Assembly: GCA_003501565.1 (NCBI GenBank)
Contig: DNPC01000810.1
Span: 1 to 11,828, forward strand
DNA from: Planctomycetaceae bacterium
GTDB taxonomy: Bacteria; Planctomycetota; Planctomycetia; Pirellulales; Pirellulaceae
DNA length: 11,828 nucleotides
Direction of reading: 5' to 3'
Shown here one piece after another: positions 1 through 6,648 of this stretch; position 1 is the first letter of the stretch, and each line of letters opens with the position of its first letter. The notes under the pieces are model-generated. The model did no database searches, had not been told where the DNA came from, and saw only the letters and a list, made by a program, of their open reading frames with translations. Position numbers and translations under genes: made by a program.

Positions 1-73
1 GCTCGGCACACTTGGCTGTCCCTGCTGGCAGTATCGCGGATAGAGAACAGATCAGAGCTAAAACGCATCGCAT
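1..73 (-). CDS. N-terminus of a secreted protein (partial, runs off left edge)
   Basis: Reading the minus strand from an ATG at 73 gives 24 codons open to the window edge. The peptide starts MRCVLALICSLSAIL and continues PAGTAKCAE. This is a textbook signal peptide: one Arg at position 2, an uninterrupted hydrophobic core at about residues 4-15, a helix-breaking Pro and small-residue cleavage options near AGTA or KCA. The Cys near the end could also be read as a weak lipobox, but TAKC lacks the usual Leu at -3, so cleavage by signal peptidase I is more likely. No Shine-Dalgarno is evident just upstream. Function cannot be assigned from so short a piece. The gene diverges from the sugar-oxidising gene at 638. 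An overlapping ATG at 68 in another frame gives a polar peptide and was not preferred. Confidence 0.5.
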   Translation of the reverse strand, partial: MRCVLALICSLSAILPAGTAKCAE

Positions 74-637
74 AGGAACGGACTGTATTGGAAGGAGCTG
101 AAAGGGAGGACACTTTTTTCTGAAGCCGCTGAAAGAATGATTGGTTATTTGTACGGCTTCCTTTTTCGGGCGTTACACCGGCTTTGTGCATTCGGTTTCC
201 TGGGCGGACTCGAACAAAAATCCTGCGAATGGATGGTTCCGATTACAAGGTTCCGAGTAGAGGGGTTCTAAATCTACTGCCAGTGCTTACCGGCTGGTTC
301 GAATATTCATCGCGCGTGACTACTCAATGTCGATAGCGCTAGGCCCGTGACGCAGCGCGACTGTTACGTTGCTGGCTGGTTCAAGCTCCATTGGCTGGGG
401 GTGCGTGTGCGTTTTCGGGGTGAACAGTTGGTGCCAGCTCGGAAATGCGGTGCTCAAGCGACGGTTTGCGCGGATGCCTGGCGTAGTGGTTTGCCTAAAA
501 TTCGTGCCCAAACGCTGAGCTGTATGTTCGCTTCAAGACGCGGTTTCGCCTACAATTGTGCTCCCTCATACTGCCTGCCATTCGGCTTTCAGTGCTCGAT
601 TCCGCTCATTTTAACTCAACTCGGTTTTGACAGTTCC
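74..637. other. Divergent intergenic region without a convincing gene
   Basis: This gap of about 560 bp lies between the minus-strand signal-peptide gene and the plus-strand DUF1080/dehydrogenase gene, so it should hold promoters for both. I could not identify a credible -35/-10 pair. It contains a 7-bp inverted repeat at 122-160, a 44-codon plus-strand ORF at 137-271 (starts MIGYLYGFLFRALHRL) with only a weak GAAAG upstream, and a 97-codon in-frame extension of the downstream gene from 347 that is Cys- and Arg-rich and looks non-coding. No tRNA cloverleaf could be closed around the GGTTCGAAT at 296-304. Confidence 0.5.
122..160. repeat. Inverted repeat (7-bp stem, 25-nt loop) in the intergenic gap
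   Basis: GAAGCCG at 122-128 is perfectly complementary to CGGCTTC at 154-160, and CTTTTT follows at 161-166 on the plus strand. It resembles an intrinsic terminator, but the loop is long and no plus-strand gene ends just upstream. It may instead be a leader structure or operator for the minus-strand gene starting at 73, or chance. Confidence 0.25.
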
Positions 638-2548
638 ATGAAGAATACTTTTCATCGTCTCAGTGCGGTCGCTGCCGCTGCTCTTGCAGGCTTCCTGCTT
701 TGCTTCACCTCACCACGAGGCATTGCGGACGAAGTTAATACGCTTACAAGATCCGAGCAATTGAGCGGTTGGCAGTTGTTGTTCGACGGTTCGTCCACAG
801 AAGGTTGGCGCAACTTTCAGAAGGACGATGTCAGTGATGGTTGGGTTGTCAAGGAAGGGCAACTGGTACGCGCTAGCAAGGGCGCTGGCGACATTATTAC
901 GAAGGAGAAGTACAAGTATTTTGAGTTGTCGCTGGAGTACAAGATTTCCGAAGGCGGTAACAGCGGTGTAATGTTCCACGTCAGCGAAGACGGAAAACGT
1001 CCGTGGCACTCCGGACCAGAAGTCCAGATCCAGGACAATGCCGCAGGACACGATCCGCAGAAGGCCGGTTGGCTTTACCAGCTTTACAAACCCCAAGCAC
1101 CCGCTTGGACCGGTGAGAAAGGCGTTTTGGATGCAACTCTGCCAGCCGGCGAGTGGAATCAGCTGTTCATACGAATTGCCAAGAATCGTTGCGAAGTCAC
1201 GATGAATGGCCAGCTCTACTATCGATTCAAGCTCGGTGATCGCGATTGGAAGAAGAAAGTCGCTCAGAGTAAGTTTGCGAAGTTCGAGCAGTTCGGGCAA
1301 CTTGGCAGCGGTCATATCTGCCTACAGGATCACGGTAACCTGGTTTCCTTTCGAAGTATCAAAATCCGCCGAATTGGCGACGACGGCAAAGTCCAACAAC
1401 CCATTACTGGCAAGCTGGAACTCAAACGTGAACTCGCATTTCCAAAGCTGAAATGGGAAGGCTGGGAGCCAATCGACGAAGATGGCAATCAGCGTAAGGC
1501 GATGCGAATTCTCGAACTAACGACTGCCCCCGGAAGCGATCACTTGTTCGCTGCCACACAACGTGGACTCGTGTACCGGTTCGAGAATCGTCCGGACGTC
1601 GAAGATGCCAAATTGATTTTGGACATTCAAGACAAAGTGAGCCAGTTTCCGTCGGGCGGCGCGAACGAGCAAGGACTGCTGGGGCTCGCTTTTCATCCGA
1701 AGTTTGACGAAAACCAGCAGGTATTCGTCTGCTACACTCGCCGCGGTAATCACCAAAGTGTCGTTGCACGCTACACGATGAAAGGGGATGTTATCGATCC
1801 GGGAAGCGAACAAGTCATCCTGGAATTGGCTCAGCCCTACCAAAACCACAACGGGGGAGCGATCGAGTTTGGACCAGACGGCTATCTGTACATCGCCTTC
1901 GGTGATGGCGGTTCGCGAAATGACCCGAAGGCCTCCGGGCAAGACCTCGGTCAGTTGCTGGGGGCGATCCTGAGAATCGACGTCGACAAGACGGATGGCG
2001 ACACGCCGTACAGTATTCCTGCAGACAATCCTTTTGTTGGCACCCAAGGAGCGCGGCCTGAGATCTTTGCTTTGGGACTGCGCAATCCGTGGCGCATCGC
2101 GTTTGACCGTGATACAGGAATGCTCTGGTGTGGTGACGTCGGGCAGGAGCTGTGGGAAGAAGTGAACATCATCGAGAAGGGGGCGAATTACGGCTGGAGC
2201 ACTCGTGAAGGTAGCTACGCGTTTGGGAAACGAGCTGCAGTCAATGGTGTTCCAGCTCCGGTGGACCCTACTTGGGAATACGATCACAGCGTTGGCAAAT
2301 CGATTACCGGTGGTCGAGTTTATCGATCTGATCGGGTTTCTGAGCTAACAGGTAAGTATCTGTACGCCGACTATGTGAGCGGTGCGATTTGGGCTCTGGC
2401 CGTTGATGAGAACGGGAATGTGACGACGAATGAGCAAATCGTTGCCGACGGCGTCCCTGTGCTCGCGTTTGGTGAAGACCAAACCGGCGAAGTGTTCCAC
2501 TTGGTCGACAGCATCCGCGGTGAGTGTATCTACCGTTTTGACAAGTAG
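638..2548 (+). CDS. Secreted two-domain protein: DUF1080 (3-keto-disaccharide hydrolase family) + PQQ-type glucose/sorbosone dehydrogenase
   Basis: A 636-residue secreted protein. Residues 1-30 form a signal peptide (MKNTFHRLSAVAAAALAGFL core, likely cleaved after GIA). Residues about 41-246 match the DUF1080/PF06439 fold: LFDGSSTEGW (48-57), NSGVMFHV (108-115), GPEVQIQDN (126-134), GEWN (171-174) and LQDHG (229-233) ending FRSIKIR. This family includes enzymes that cleave 3-keto-glycosides. Residues about 290-635 are a GSDH beta-propeller: NEQGLLGLAFHPKF (343-356), NHNGGAIEFGPDGYLYIAFGDGG with probable catalytic His404, GLRNPWRIAFD (480-490, PQQ-contacting Arg/Asn), GDVGQELWEEVN (499-510), GANYGW (515-520) and SITGGRVYRS (555-564). 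No heme CxxCH motif is present. The reading frame extends upstream to 347, but ATG 638 gives the signal peptide and no Shine-Dalgarno is seen. Likely periplasmic; substrate unknown. A sulfatase gene follows 51 nt downstream, suggesting co-transcription. Confidence 0.9.
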   Translation: MKNTFHRLSAVAAAALAGFLLCFTSPRGIADEVNTLTRSEQLSGWQLLFDGSSTEGWRNFQKDDVSDGWVVKEGQLVRASKGAGDIITKEKYKYFELSLEYKISEGGNSGVMFHVSEDGKRPWHSGPEVQIQDNAAGHDPQKAGWLYQLYKPQAPAWTGEKGVLDATLPAGEWNQLFIRIAKNRCEVTMNGQLYYRFKLGDRDWKKKVAQSKFAKFEQFGQLGSGHICLQDHGNLVSFRSIKIRRIGDDGKVQQPITGKLELKRELAFPKLKWEGWEPIDEDGNQRKAMRILELTTAPGSDHLFAATQRGLVYRFENRPDVEDAKLILDIQDKVSQFPSGGANEQGLLGLAFHPKFDENQQVFVCYTRRGNHQSVVARYTMKGDVIDPGSEQVILELAQPYQNHNGGAIEFGPDGYLYIAFGDGGSRNDPKASGQDLGQLLGAILRIDVDKTDGDTPYSIPADNPFVGTQGARPEIFALGLRNPWRIAFDRDTGMLWCGDVGQELWEEVNIIEKGANYGWSTREGSYAFGKRAAVNGVPAPVDPTWEYDHSVGKSITGGRVYRSDRVSELTGKYLYADYVSGAIWALAVDENGNVTTNEQIVADGVPVLAFGEDQTGEVFHLVDSIRGECIYRFDK

Positions 2549-2599
2549 ACATTCGGTAGATGATTAAGTTGTTCGCTGCATTTGCCTAAAGCTCATAGC

Positions 2600-4204
2600 A
2601 TGAATCACCGACTAATGGCGTTGTTCACCGTCCTCGTGGTGGCGATCGGTTTCGACTGCTTTACAGCCACCGCGGATGATCGCCCCAACGTCGTGATTGT
2701 CTTAGTTGACGATATGGGATACTCCGATGTCGGCTGCTATGGTGGCGAAATAGAGACGCCGAACATAGACCGACTTGCTGCTGGCGGGCTGAGGTTTACG
2801 CAGTTCTACAACGCGGGACGGTGCTGTCCTACGCGAGCGAGCTTGATGACCGGCTTACACCCGCATCAAGTTGGCATCGGGCATATGACCGAACCGCCCG
2901 AGCGTTCGCTTGGATTCGAAGGAGCGTATCAGGGTTACCTGAATCAGGAGTGCACGACGCTCGCGCAAGTCGCCAAGTCCGCTGGCTACAAAACGATGAT
3001 GGCTGGCAAATGGCACCTTGGCTTTCACGAGCAGAATACTTGGCCGTGCGAACGAGGATTCGACCGCTTTTACGGGTGCTTGGCAGGTGGATTCAATTAC
3101 TTCCGTCCTTCCGGCAATCGACTCATGGTCGAAGGAAACGAAGTCGTCGAAACCGGTGAAGACTTCTATGCGACGGACTCCCTGACTGATATGGCTTGTC
3201 GGTACATCGGCGAATCTTTAGAGCAGGATGATGCGCCGTTCTTCTTGTATCTCGCCTACAACGCGCCGCACTGGCCGTTGAATTCGAAATGGGAAGAATT
3301 TCAGAAGTACAGGGGCCGGTACACGGCCGGCTGGGAGCCACTAATGAAAGCTCGCTTCGACAAACAAGTCGAGCTTGGTTTTTGGGGGCAAGACATGCCT
3401 CGAGCCGAACATGTGGGGCCAGATTGGGACTCGCTGACGGATAAACAACGCGACGACCTCGACGCGCGGATGGCGGCCTACGCGGGCTGTATTGACTCGA
3501 TCGACCAGAACATCGGCAAGCTGACTGAACATTTGCGTGAGCTCGGCGAGCTTGATAACACGATCATCTTTTTCCTGTCTGACAATGGCTCGTGCCAGGA
3601 AGGCGGTCCACTTGGCCGTGGCGACGAAGCCATGGTTAAGAATCCGCCGGAAGGTGTAGGCGGTGTCCGCTTGGGCAAGGCCTGGGCAAATGCCTCGAAC
3701 ACTCCATTTCGTCTATACAAGCACTTTGTGCATGAGGGTGGTGCCTGCACGCCGATGATTGCCCACTGGCCGGCCGGTATTCCTCAGGAAGATCATGGTG
3801 ACTTGGTTCGGCAATTTGCTTACTTGCCAGATTTTATGGCAACGCTGCTTGAACTGAGCGGTGGTAAATATCCTTCAGAAGTACCGCCGCACGTTGGTGC
3901 AAGTTTTCTGAAGACTCTCAAGGGAGACCGTACTCCGGTACACACGCGTCCAATTTTCTGGGAGCATGAAGGCAATGCCGCTATGCGAGACGGTGATTGG
4001 AAGCTGGTCCGAGAATACAAGAAGCCATGGGAGCTTTACAACTTAAGCGATGATCGCTGTGAGCTTCAGGACCTCTCTAGGTCCAATGCCGAGCGTCGGC
4101 AGTCCATGGTTCGACAGTGGGAGGATTGGGCAACCAAGCACTCAGTCGCGTTCCCAGAGCGTTTCAACATGTATGAGTACTTGAAGCAGCTAGAGAAGAA
4201 TTGA
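2600..4204 (+). CDS. Secreted type I (formylglycine-dependent) sulfatase
   Basis: A 534-residue arylsulfatase-family protein, usual length for the family, expected to hydrolyse sulfate esters, here probably on a polysaccharide. The N-terminus (MNHRLMALFTVLVVAIGF, cleavage near TATA) is a signal peptide. The catalytic core shows metal-binding Asp37-Asp38 in VLVDDMGYSD, the maturation signature CCPTRASLMTG with Cys75 as predicted formylglycine and Arg79, the second signature GYKTMMAGKWHLG (Lys137, His139), His224 in NAPHWP, Asp328-Asn329 in LSDNG and Lys374 in FRLYKH. The C-terminal small domain runs from about 450 (AMRDGDWKLV, then WELYNLSDDRCELQDL). It is a Cys-type enzyme, so it needs a formylglycine-generating enzyme encoded elsewhere. 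ATG 2600 was chosen because it yields the signal peptide; a TTG at 2582 and an ATG at 2615 are alternatives, and no strong Shine-Dalgarno decides. It probably shares a transcript with the gene 51 nt upstream. Confidence 0.95.
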   Translation: MNHRLMALFTVLVVAIGFDCFTATADDRPNVVIVLVDDMGYSDVGCYGGEIETPNIDRLAAGGLRFTQFYNAGRCCPTRASLMTGLHPHQVGIGHMTEPPERSLGFEGAYQGYLNQECTTLAQVAKSAGYKTMMAGKWHLGFHEQNTWPCERGFDRFYGCLAGGFNYFRPSGNRLMVEGNEVVETGEDFYATDSLTDMACRYIGESLEQDDAPFFLYLAYNAPHWPLNSKWEEFQKYRGRYTAGWEPLMKARFDKQVELGFWGQDMPRAEHVGPDWDSLTDKQRDDLDARMAAYAGCIDSIDQNIGKLTEHLRELGELDNTIIFFLSDNGSCQEGGPLGRGDEAMVKNPPEGVGGVRLGKAWANASNTPFRLYKHFVHEGGACTPMIAHWPAGIPQEDHGDLVRQFAYLPDFMATLLELSGGKYPSEVPPHVGASFLKTLKGDRTPVHTRPIFWEHEGNAAMRDGDWKLVREYKKPWELYNLSDDRCELQDLSRSNAERRQSMVRQWEDWATKHSVAFPERFNMYEYLKQLEKN

Positions 4205-4222
4205 GAATGGACCCTGGCAACG

Positions 4223-5221
4223 TCACGGTTGCGACTGCTTTCCGGCTTGAGTAGGTGTTCTGTCGCCATTGTCGTTTTGGCTGGATTGCAGTTCGACTAG
4301 AGCTTCTGCGAATTGCGTACCGAGATCCAGATATCCCGCCGAATCGTAGTGCGCTGGATCTGAGTATGAGTAGCTGTCCGTGGTAGTGACCAGTCTCGCG
4401 GCAGGATCCTTCCTGCAGAACGCAGCTTGGGCCTCGCGGATGATTTCGCCGTGCTTCCAAATCCGTTTCTCGGGCTTCGGATCTGAATAAGAAATCCGTC
4501 CAACCACGATTGGCAAGTCGTCTGACCGTAAGGCGGCGCGAAAAAGATCCGTCATGCGTTTCAGATTGGCCTCGTAACGTTCGGCAATTTCTCTTGTATG
4601 CGCACCGTCGCTTTCCCCTTGCATGCATACGATTCCACGTGGAATGAGGCGGTCGGTTTCGCCGTCACCGTCGATGTCGCTGACTTGCATTGCTGAACGG
4701 AGCGTCGCAAGAAAATAGTCATACTGATTTTGATCAGAATAGTCGCCGTCGCCAGAATCAAAATCCGGTTCCCAGCACCCCCAATGGCCACGCGCTTGAG
4801 CATCGATCGAAGAACCATTGCGGGCATACTTAACCAGTGCGATTTTGCGCTCTGGTCGTAGTTTACTGAGGTGGCGTCCCAAGCTTAGTTCGACGCCAAA
4901 GCGATTGGAGAGTTGTGGCTGGCTGCCATCGACCCTGAAGCCTGTTCCATGTCCGGGTTTAAGGGGTTGCCATTGGCTGCGCGGGTTGAATTCTTGTTGG
5001 TCAGGAAGTGGTTGCGTGTGAAAGATGAAGACGTTGGGCACCGCCTTTGCCTGCTCTTCTGAAAGCTCACCGATCGAACCGAAGCCTTCCATATTCGACT
5101 GCCCGCCGAGGTAGTACAGGTCAAAATCTTCCGCTAGTGCGAACGGGGCGTCACGCAACACAGATTGAGTGAGCGTGCAGGAAAAAACAATTAGCGATAG
5201 ACGCAGTTTTGCACCGAGCAT
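4223..5221 (-). CDS. Secreted SASA-family carbohydrate esterase (sialate O-acetylesterase / CE6-like)
   Basis: A 332-residue SGNH-type esterase expected to remove O-acetyl groups from glycans. The N-terminus MLGAKLRLSLIVFSCTL is a signal peptide with likely cleavage after FALA (about residue 30). The nucleophile block LGGQSNMEG gives Ser42, CMQGESD (199-205) is the conserved Gly/Glu block, and DPAHYDSAGYLDLG (288-301) carries the Asp-x-x-His catalytic pair (Asp288, His291). An unusual Asp-rich segment SDIDGDGETD (181-190) resembles one calcium-binding dockerin/EF-hand loop. An in-frame ATG exists at 5272, but ATG 5221 is preferred because AAGGA sits 5 nt upstream and the signal peptide then starts cleanly. 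The stop is only 18 nt from that of the convergent sulfatase. The HDAC-family gene lies 139 nt upstream on the same strand. The exact acetylated substrate cannot be inferred; sialic acid itself is unlikely to be the target. Confidence 0.88.
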   Translation of the reverse strand: MLGAKLRLSLIVFSCTLTQSVLRDAPFALAEDFDLYYLGGQSNMEGFGSIGELSEEQAKAVPNVFIFHTQPLPDQQEFNPRSQWQPLKPGHGTGFRVDGSQPQLSNRFGVELSLGRHLSKLRPERKIALVKYARNGSSIDAQARGHWGCWEPDFDSGDGDYSDQNQYDYFLATLRSAMQVSDIDGDGETDRLIPRGIVCMQGESDGAHTREIAERYEANLKRMTDLFRAALRSDDLPIVVGRISYSDPKPEKRIWKHGEIIREAQAAFCRKDPAARLVTTTDSYSYSDPAHYDSAGYLDLGTQFAEALVELQSSQNDNGDRTPTQAGKQSQP

Positions 5222-5226
5222 GGCAT

Positions 5227-5231
5227 TCCTT
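5227..5231 (-). promoter_or_regulatory. Ribosome binding site of the SASA esterase
   Basis: Minus-strand AAGGA, 5 nt before ATG 5221. It decides this start over the in-frame ATG at 5272. Confidence 0.6.
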
Positions 5232-5317
5232 ATGTGCGAGGTGTGAGTCAACAAGGTGGCACGAACTATCAAGAGCCTTTAATTGACCAGCTTATACGCG
5301 TGAAGCGAATCGTTCTG

Positions 5318-5334
5318 TGGCAATAAAGTTGCCA
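5318..5334 (-). terminator. Short perfect hairpin after the HDAC-family gene
   Basis: TGGCAA-TAAAG-TTGCCA (plus-strand order) is a perfect 6-bp stem with a 5-nt loop, starting 26 nt past the HDAC-family stop on the minus strand. There is no U-run after it (CAGAACG follows), so it is at best a weak or factor-dependent terminator, or an RNA-processing or stability element between two same-strand genes. Confidence 0.3.
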
Positions 5335-5360
5335 GTGGGTCGTGCACGGGTATACGTAGG

Positions 5361-6281
5361 CTATGCCGAGAGCGTTTTGACGTGGGCGAGTGCGGATTGA
5401 GGCATGTGCTCGAGTTGGTAGCCGCCTTCGAGCAAGCTTACGATGCGCCCCGAACAATGTGCGGCAGAGAGTTCTTGGACGATTTCGGTAAGCCCAATAA
5501 AGTCTTCGGATTCCAGGCACAGCCCGCCGACTGGGTCCAATCGATGCGCGTCGAAGCCTGCACTCAGTAAAATCAGCTCGGGCTGATGTTTGGCAGCTAA
5601 ATCCTCAATACCACGAGTGAATGCATCGGTAAAATCGCGTTTGGATATATCGGCATCAACCGGGACATTTAATGTGGTCCCAAGTCCGAACCCAGTACCA
5701 GTTTCGGAGGTGGCGCCAGTACCGGGATAGAATGGGCTTCGGTGTATCGAGAAGAATGCGATCTGTTCAGATTCGTAGAATGCGTCCTGCGTGCCGTTGC
5801 CATGATGTACATCCCAATCGATGATCATCACGCGCTCGAGTCCAAGTGTGAGTGCTTTTTGAGCGGCCACCGCGACACTATTGAACAAGCAAAACCCCAT
5901 CGGTCCGTTTGGAAGGGCATGGTGGCCCGGTGGGCGAACGGCACAAAACGCCGCTTTGGTTTCTTCTGCAATGACTCTTGCAACTGCGTCACAGGCGGCG
6001 CCAGCGGCCTTGGATGTACATCGGAAGGAATGTGACGAAACGAACGTGTCCGACTCAATTTGTTGGGGCCCCTCTTCGCACCACCGCTCAAGCTGATCTA
6101 TGTAAGCTGCATCGTGAACTTGCCCGATTTCTTCGGCAGTGGCAGGAGCCCAGTCTTCACAAAACGTCAAGCCTCCAGCGCTTGAGCGCAGGAGGGTGTT
6201 CAAACGCGTTATCCGTGCTGGGCATTCTGGATGGGTACCAGTTTCATGTTTCGCAAAATCATCGTCCAAATAAACCAGCAA
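5361..6281 (-). CDS. Histone deacetylase superfamily protein (zinc amidohydrolase, class II-like)
   Basis: A 306-residue single-domain cytoplasmic enzyme of the arginase/deacetylase fold, near-full length for bacterial HDAC-family proteins. Visible motifs in order: HPECPARITRL (17-27), RPPGHHA with the catalytic His pair 120-121, MGFCLFNSVAVAA (128-140), IDWDVHHGNGTQD (154-166) with zinc ligands Asp157 and His159, SIHRSPFYPGTG (178-189), LLSAGFDAHRLDP (238-250) with zinc ligand Asp244, and LLEGGYQL with the catalytic Tyr288. All key residues are intact, so it should be an active deacylase. Relatives act on acetyl-lysine, acetylpolyamines or other N-acyl substrates; the sequence does not say which. 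No signal peptide. The start is TTG at 6281, fixed by an excellent AAAGGAG 5 nt upstream. It may be transcribed with the esterase 139 nt downstream. Confidence 0.93.
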   Translation of the reverse strand: MLVYLDDDFAKHETGTHPECPARITRLNTLLRSSAGGLTFCEDWAPATAEEIGQVHDAAYIDQLERWCEEGPQQIESDTFVSSHSFRCTSKAAGAACDAVARVIAEETKAAFCAVRPPGHHALPNGPMGFCLFNSVAVAAQKALTLGLERVMIIDWDVHHGNGTQDAFYESEQIAFFSIHRSPFYPGTGATSETGTGFGLGTTLNVPVDADISKRDFTDAFTRGIEDLAAKHQPELILLSAGFDAHRLDPVGGLCLESEDFIGLTEIVQELSAAHCSGRIVSLLEGGYQLEHMPQSALAHVKTLSA

Positions 6282-6286
6282 GTTGG

Positions 6287-6293
6287 CTCCTTT
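6287..6293 (-). promoter_or_regulatory. Strong Shine-Dalgarno fixing a TTG start
   Basis: Minus-strand AAAGGAG with a 5-nt spacer (CCAAC) before TTG 6281. It is the best ribosome binding site in the window and fixes the non-ATG start of the HDAC-family gene. Confidence 0.75.
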
Positions 6294-6377
6294 CGCAATG
6301 AAAAAATGGAACTGTTGAGAATAGAGGACACGTCGCCTTTTTCAGTCTGTCAGCGTAACTTACCAGCCGCGTGATAG

Positions 6378-6458
6378 CTATGCAGTATCCGCACCCCAAA
6401 GCAGCACCATGAACAAGTAACCCAGGAGACAGCCAATTGAAGTACCCACGAGATGCAT
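6378..6458 (-). CDS. Possible 26-residue membrane peptide
   Basis: Minus-strand ATG at 6458 to TAG at 6378. The peptide begins MHLVGTSIGCLLGYLFMVLL and ends WGADTA, which would form one transmembrane segment with small-residue GxxxG-like spacing (GTSIG). An in-frame TGA lies 12 nt before the ATG, so it does not extend. Only a weak GGTGGC precedes the start. It ends 96 nt before the HDAC-family start on the same strand and could be a leader peptide or small membrane protein, or a chance ORF. Confidence 0.2.
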   Translation of the reverse strand: MHLVGTSIGCLLGYLFMVLLWGADTA

Positions 6459-6554
6459 CGTGCCACCAAATCACAAAAATGAGCTAGACTTTATGTTGAG
6501 CGCCGCGTCAAAGATTCGAAAACGCACATTTGCCAAGTAGTACGAATTGTTTTG

Positions 6555-6572
6555 GCCCTCCTGAGGGAGGGC
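6555..6572. repeat. Strong 7-bp hairpin in the kinase leader region
   Basis: GCCCTCC-TGAG-GGAGGGC is a perfect GC-rich stem with a tetraloop, about 77 nt before the kinase start. There is no U-run on either strand, so a terminator is unlikely. Its 3' arm overlaps an alternative hairpin, GGC(6570-6572)..CCT(6575-6577) with AGG(6583-6585)..GCC(6588-6590), so the two cannot form together. It could be a leader RNA structure or a dyad operator. Confidence 0.35.
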
Positions 6573-6648
6573 GACCTCGGTAAGGCCGCCAGCCTCTAGT
6601 CTTTAACGAAGCCTCATAGTCATCACTGGCAATGGAGAAAACACAGCG

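Larger units (their letters stand above)
6282..6648. other. Divergent intergenic region with structured elements
   Basis: This 367-bp region separates the HDAC-family gene (minus) from the kinase gene (plus) and should hold promoters for both; no clear -35/-10 pair was found. It contains a possible 26-codon minus-strand ORF (6378-6458), a strong 7-bp hairpin (6555-6572), an overlapping alternative imperfect hairpin (6570-6590), and GGAG at 6634-6637, 11 nt before the kinase start. Confidence 0.5.

Noticed and set aside
256..304. tRNA-like signals: GGTTCGAAT (296-304) and a 6-bp hairpin AGTAGA/TCTACT (256-278)
   Set aside because: The T-stem does not pair, the acceptor stem cannot be closed and no D-arm is present.
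627..632. TTGACA, a perfect -35 hexamer
   Set aside because: It lies 6 nt before the start codon and no -10 box follows at 16-18 nt; a promoter here would start inside the gene.
347..637. 97-codon in-frame N-terminal extension of the DUF1080/dehydrogenase gene
   Set aside because: The extension is Cys/Arg-rich, would bury the signal peptide at residues 98-127, and has no family resemblance.
710..1315. 201-codon minus-strand ORF inside the DUF1080 domain
   Set aside because: Fully antisense to a well-supported gene; composition is that of a shadow frame and no motif is visible.
1517..2287. 256-codon minus-strand ORF inside the dehydrogenase domain
   Set aside because: Antisense to conserved propeller motifs; the long frame arises from codon bias on the coding strand.
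1460..3340. 12-mer GGCTGGGAGCCA at 1460-1471 and 3329-3340
   Set aside because: Both copies encode GWEP in unrelated proteins; a chance match within coding sequence.
4164..4628. 154-codon ORF on the minus strand overlapping the esterase and the sulfatase end
   Set aside because: Out of frame with the esterase, whose motifs are intact; the product is basic with no domain.
5222..5272. Longer start for the esterase at ATG 5272
   Set aside because: It adds 17 polar residues before a clean signal peptide, and AAGGA supports 5221.
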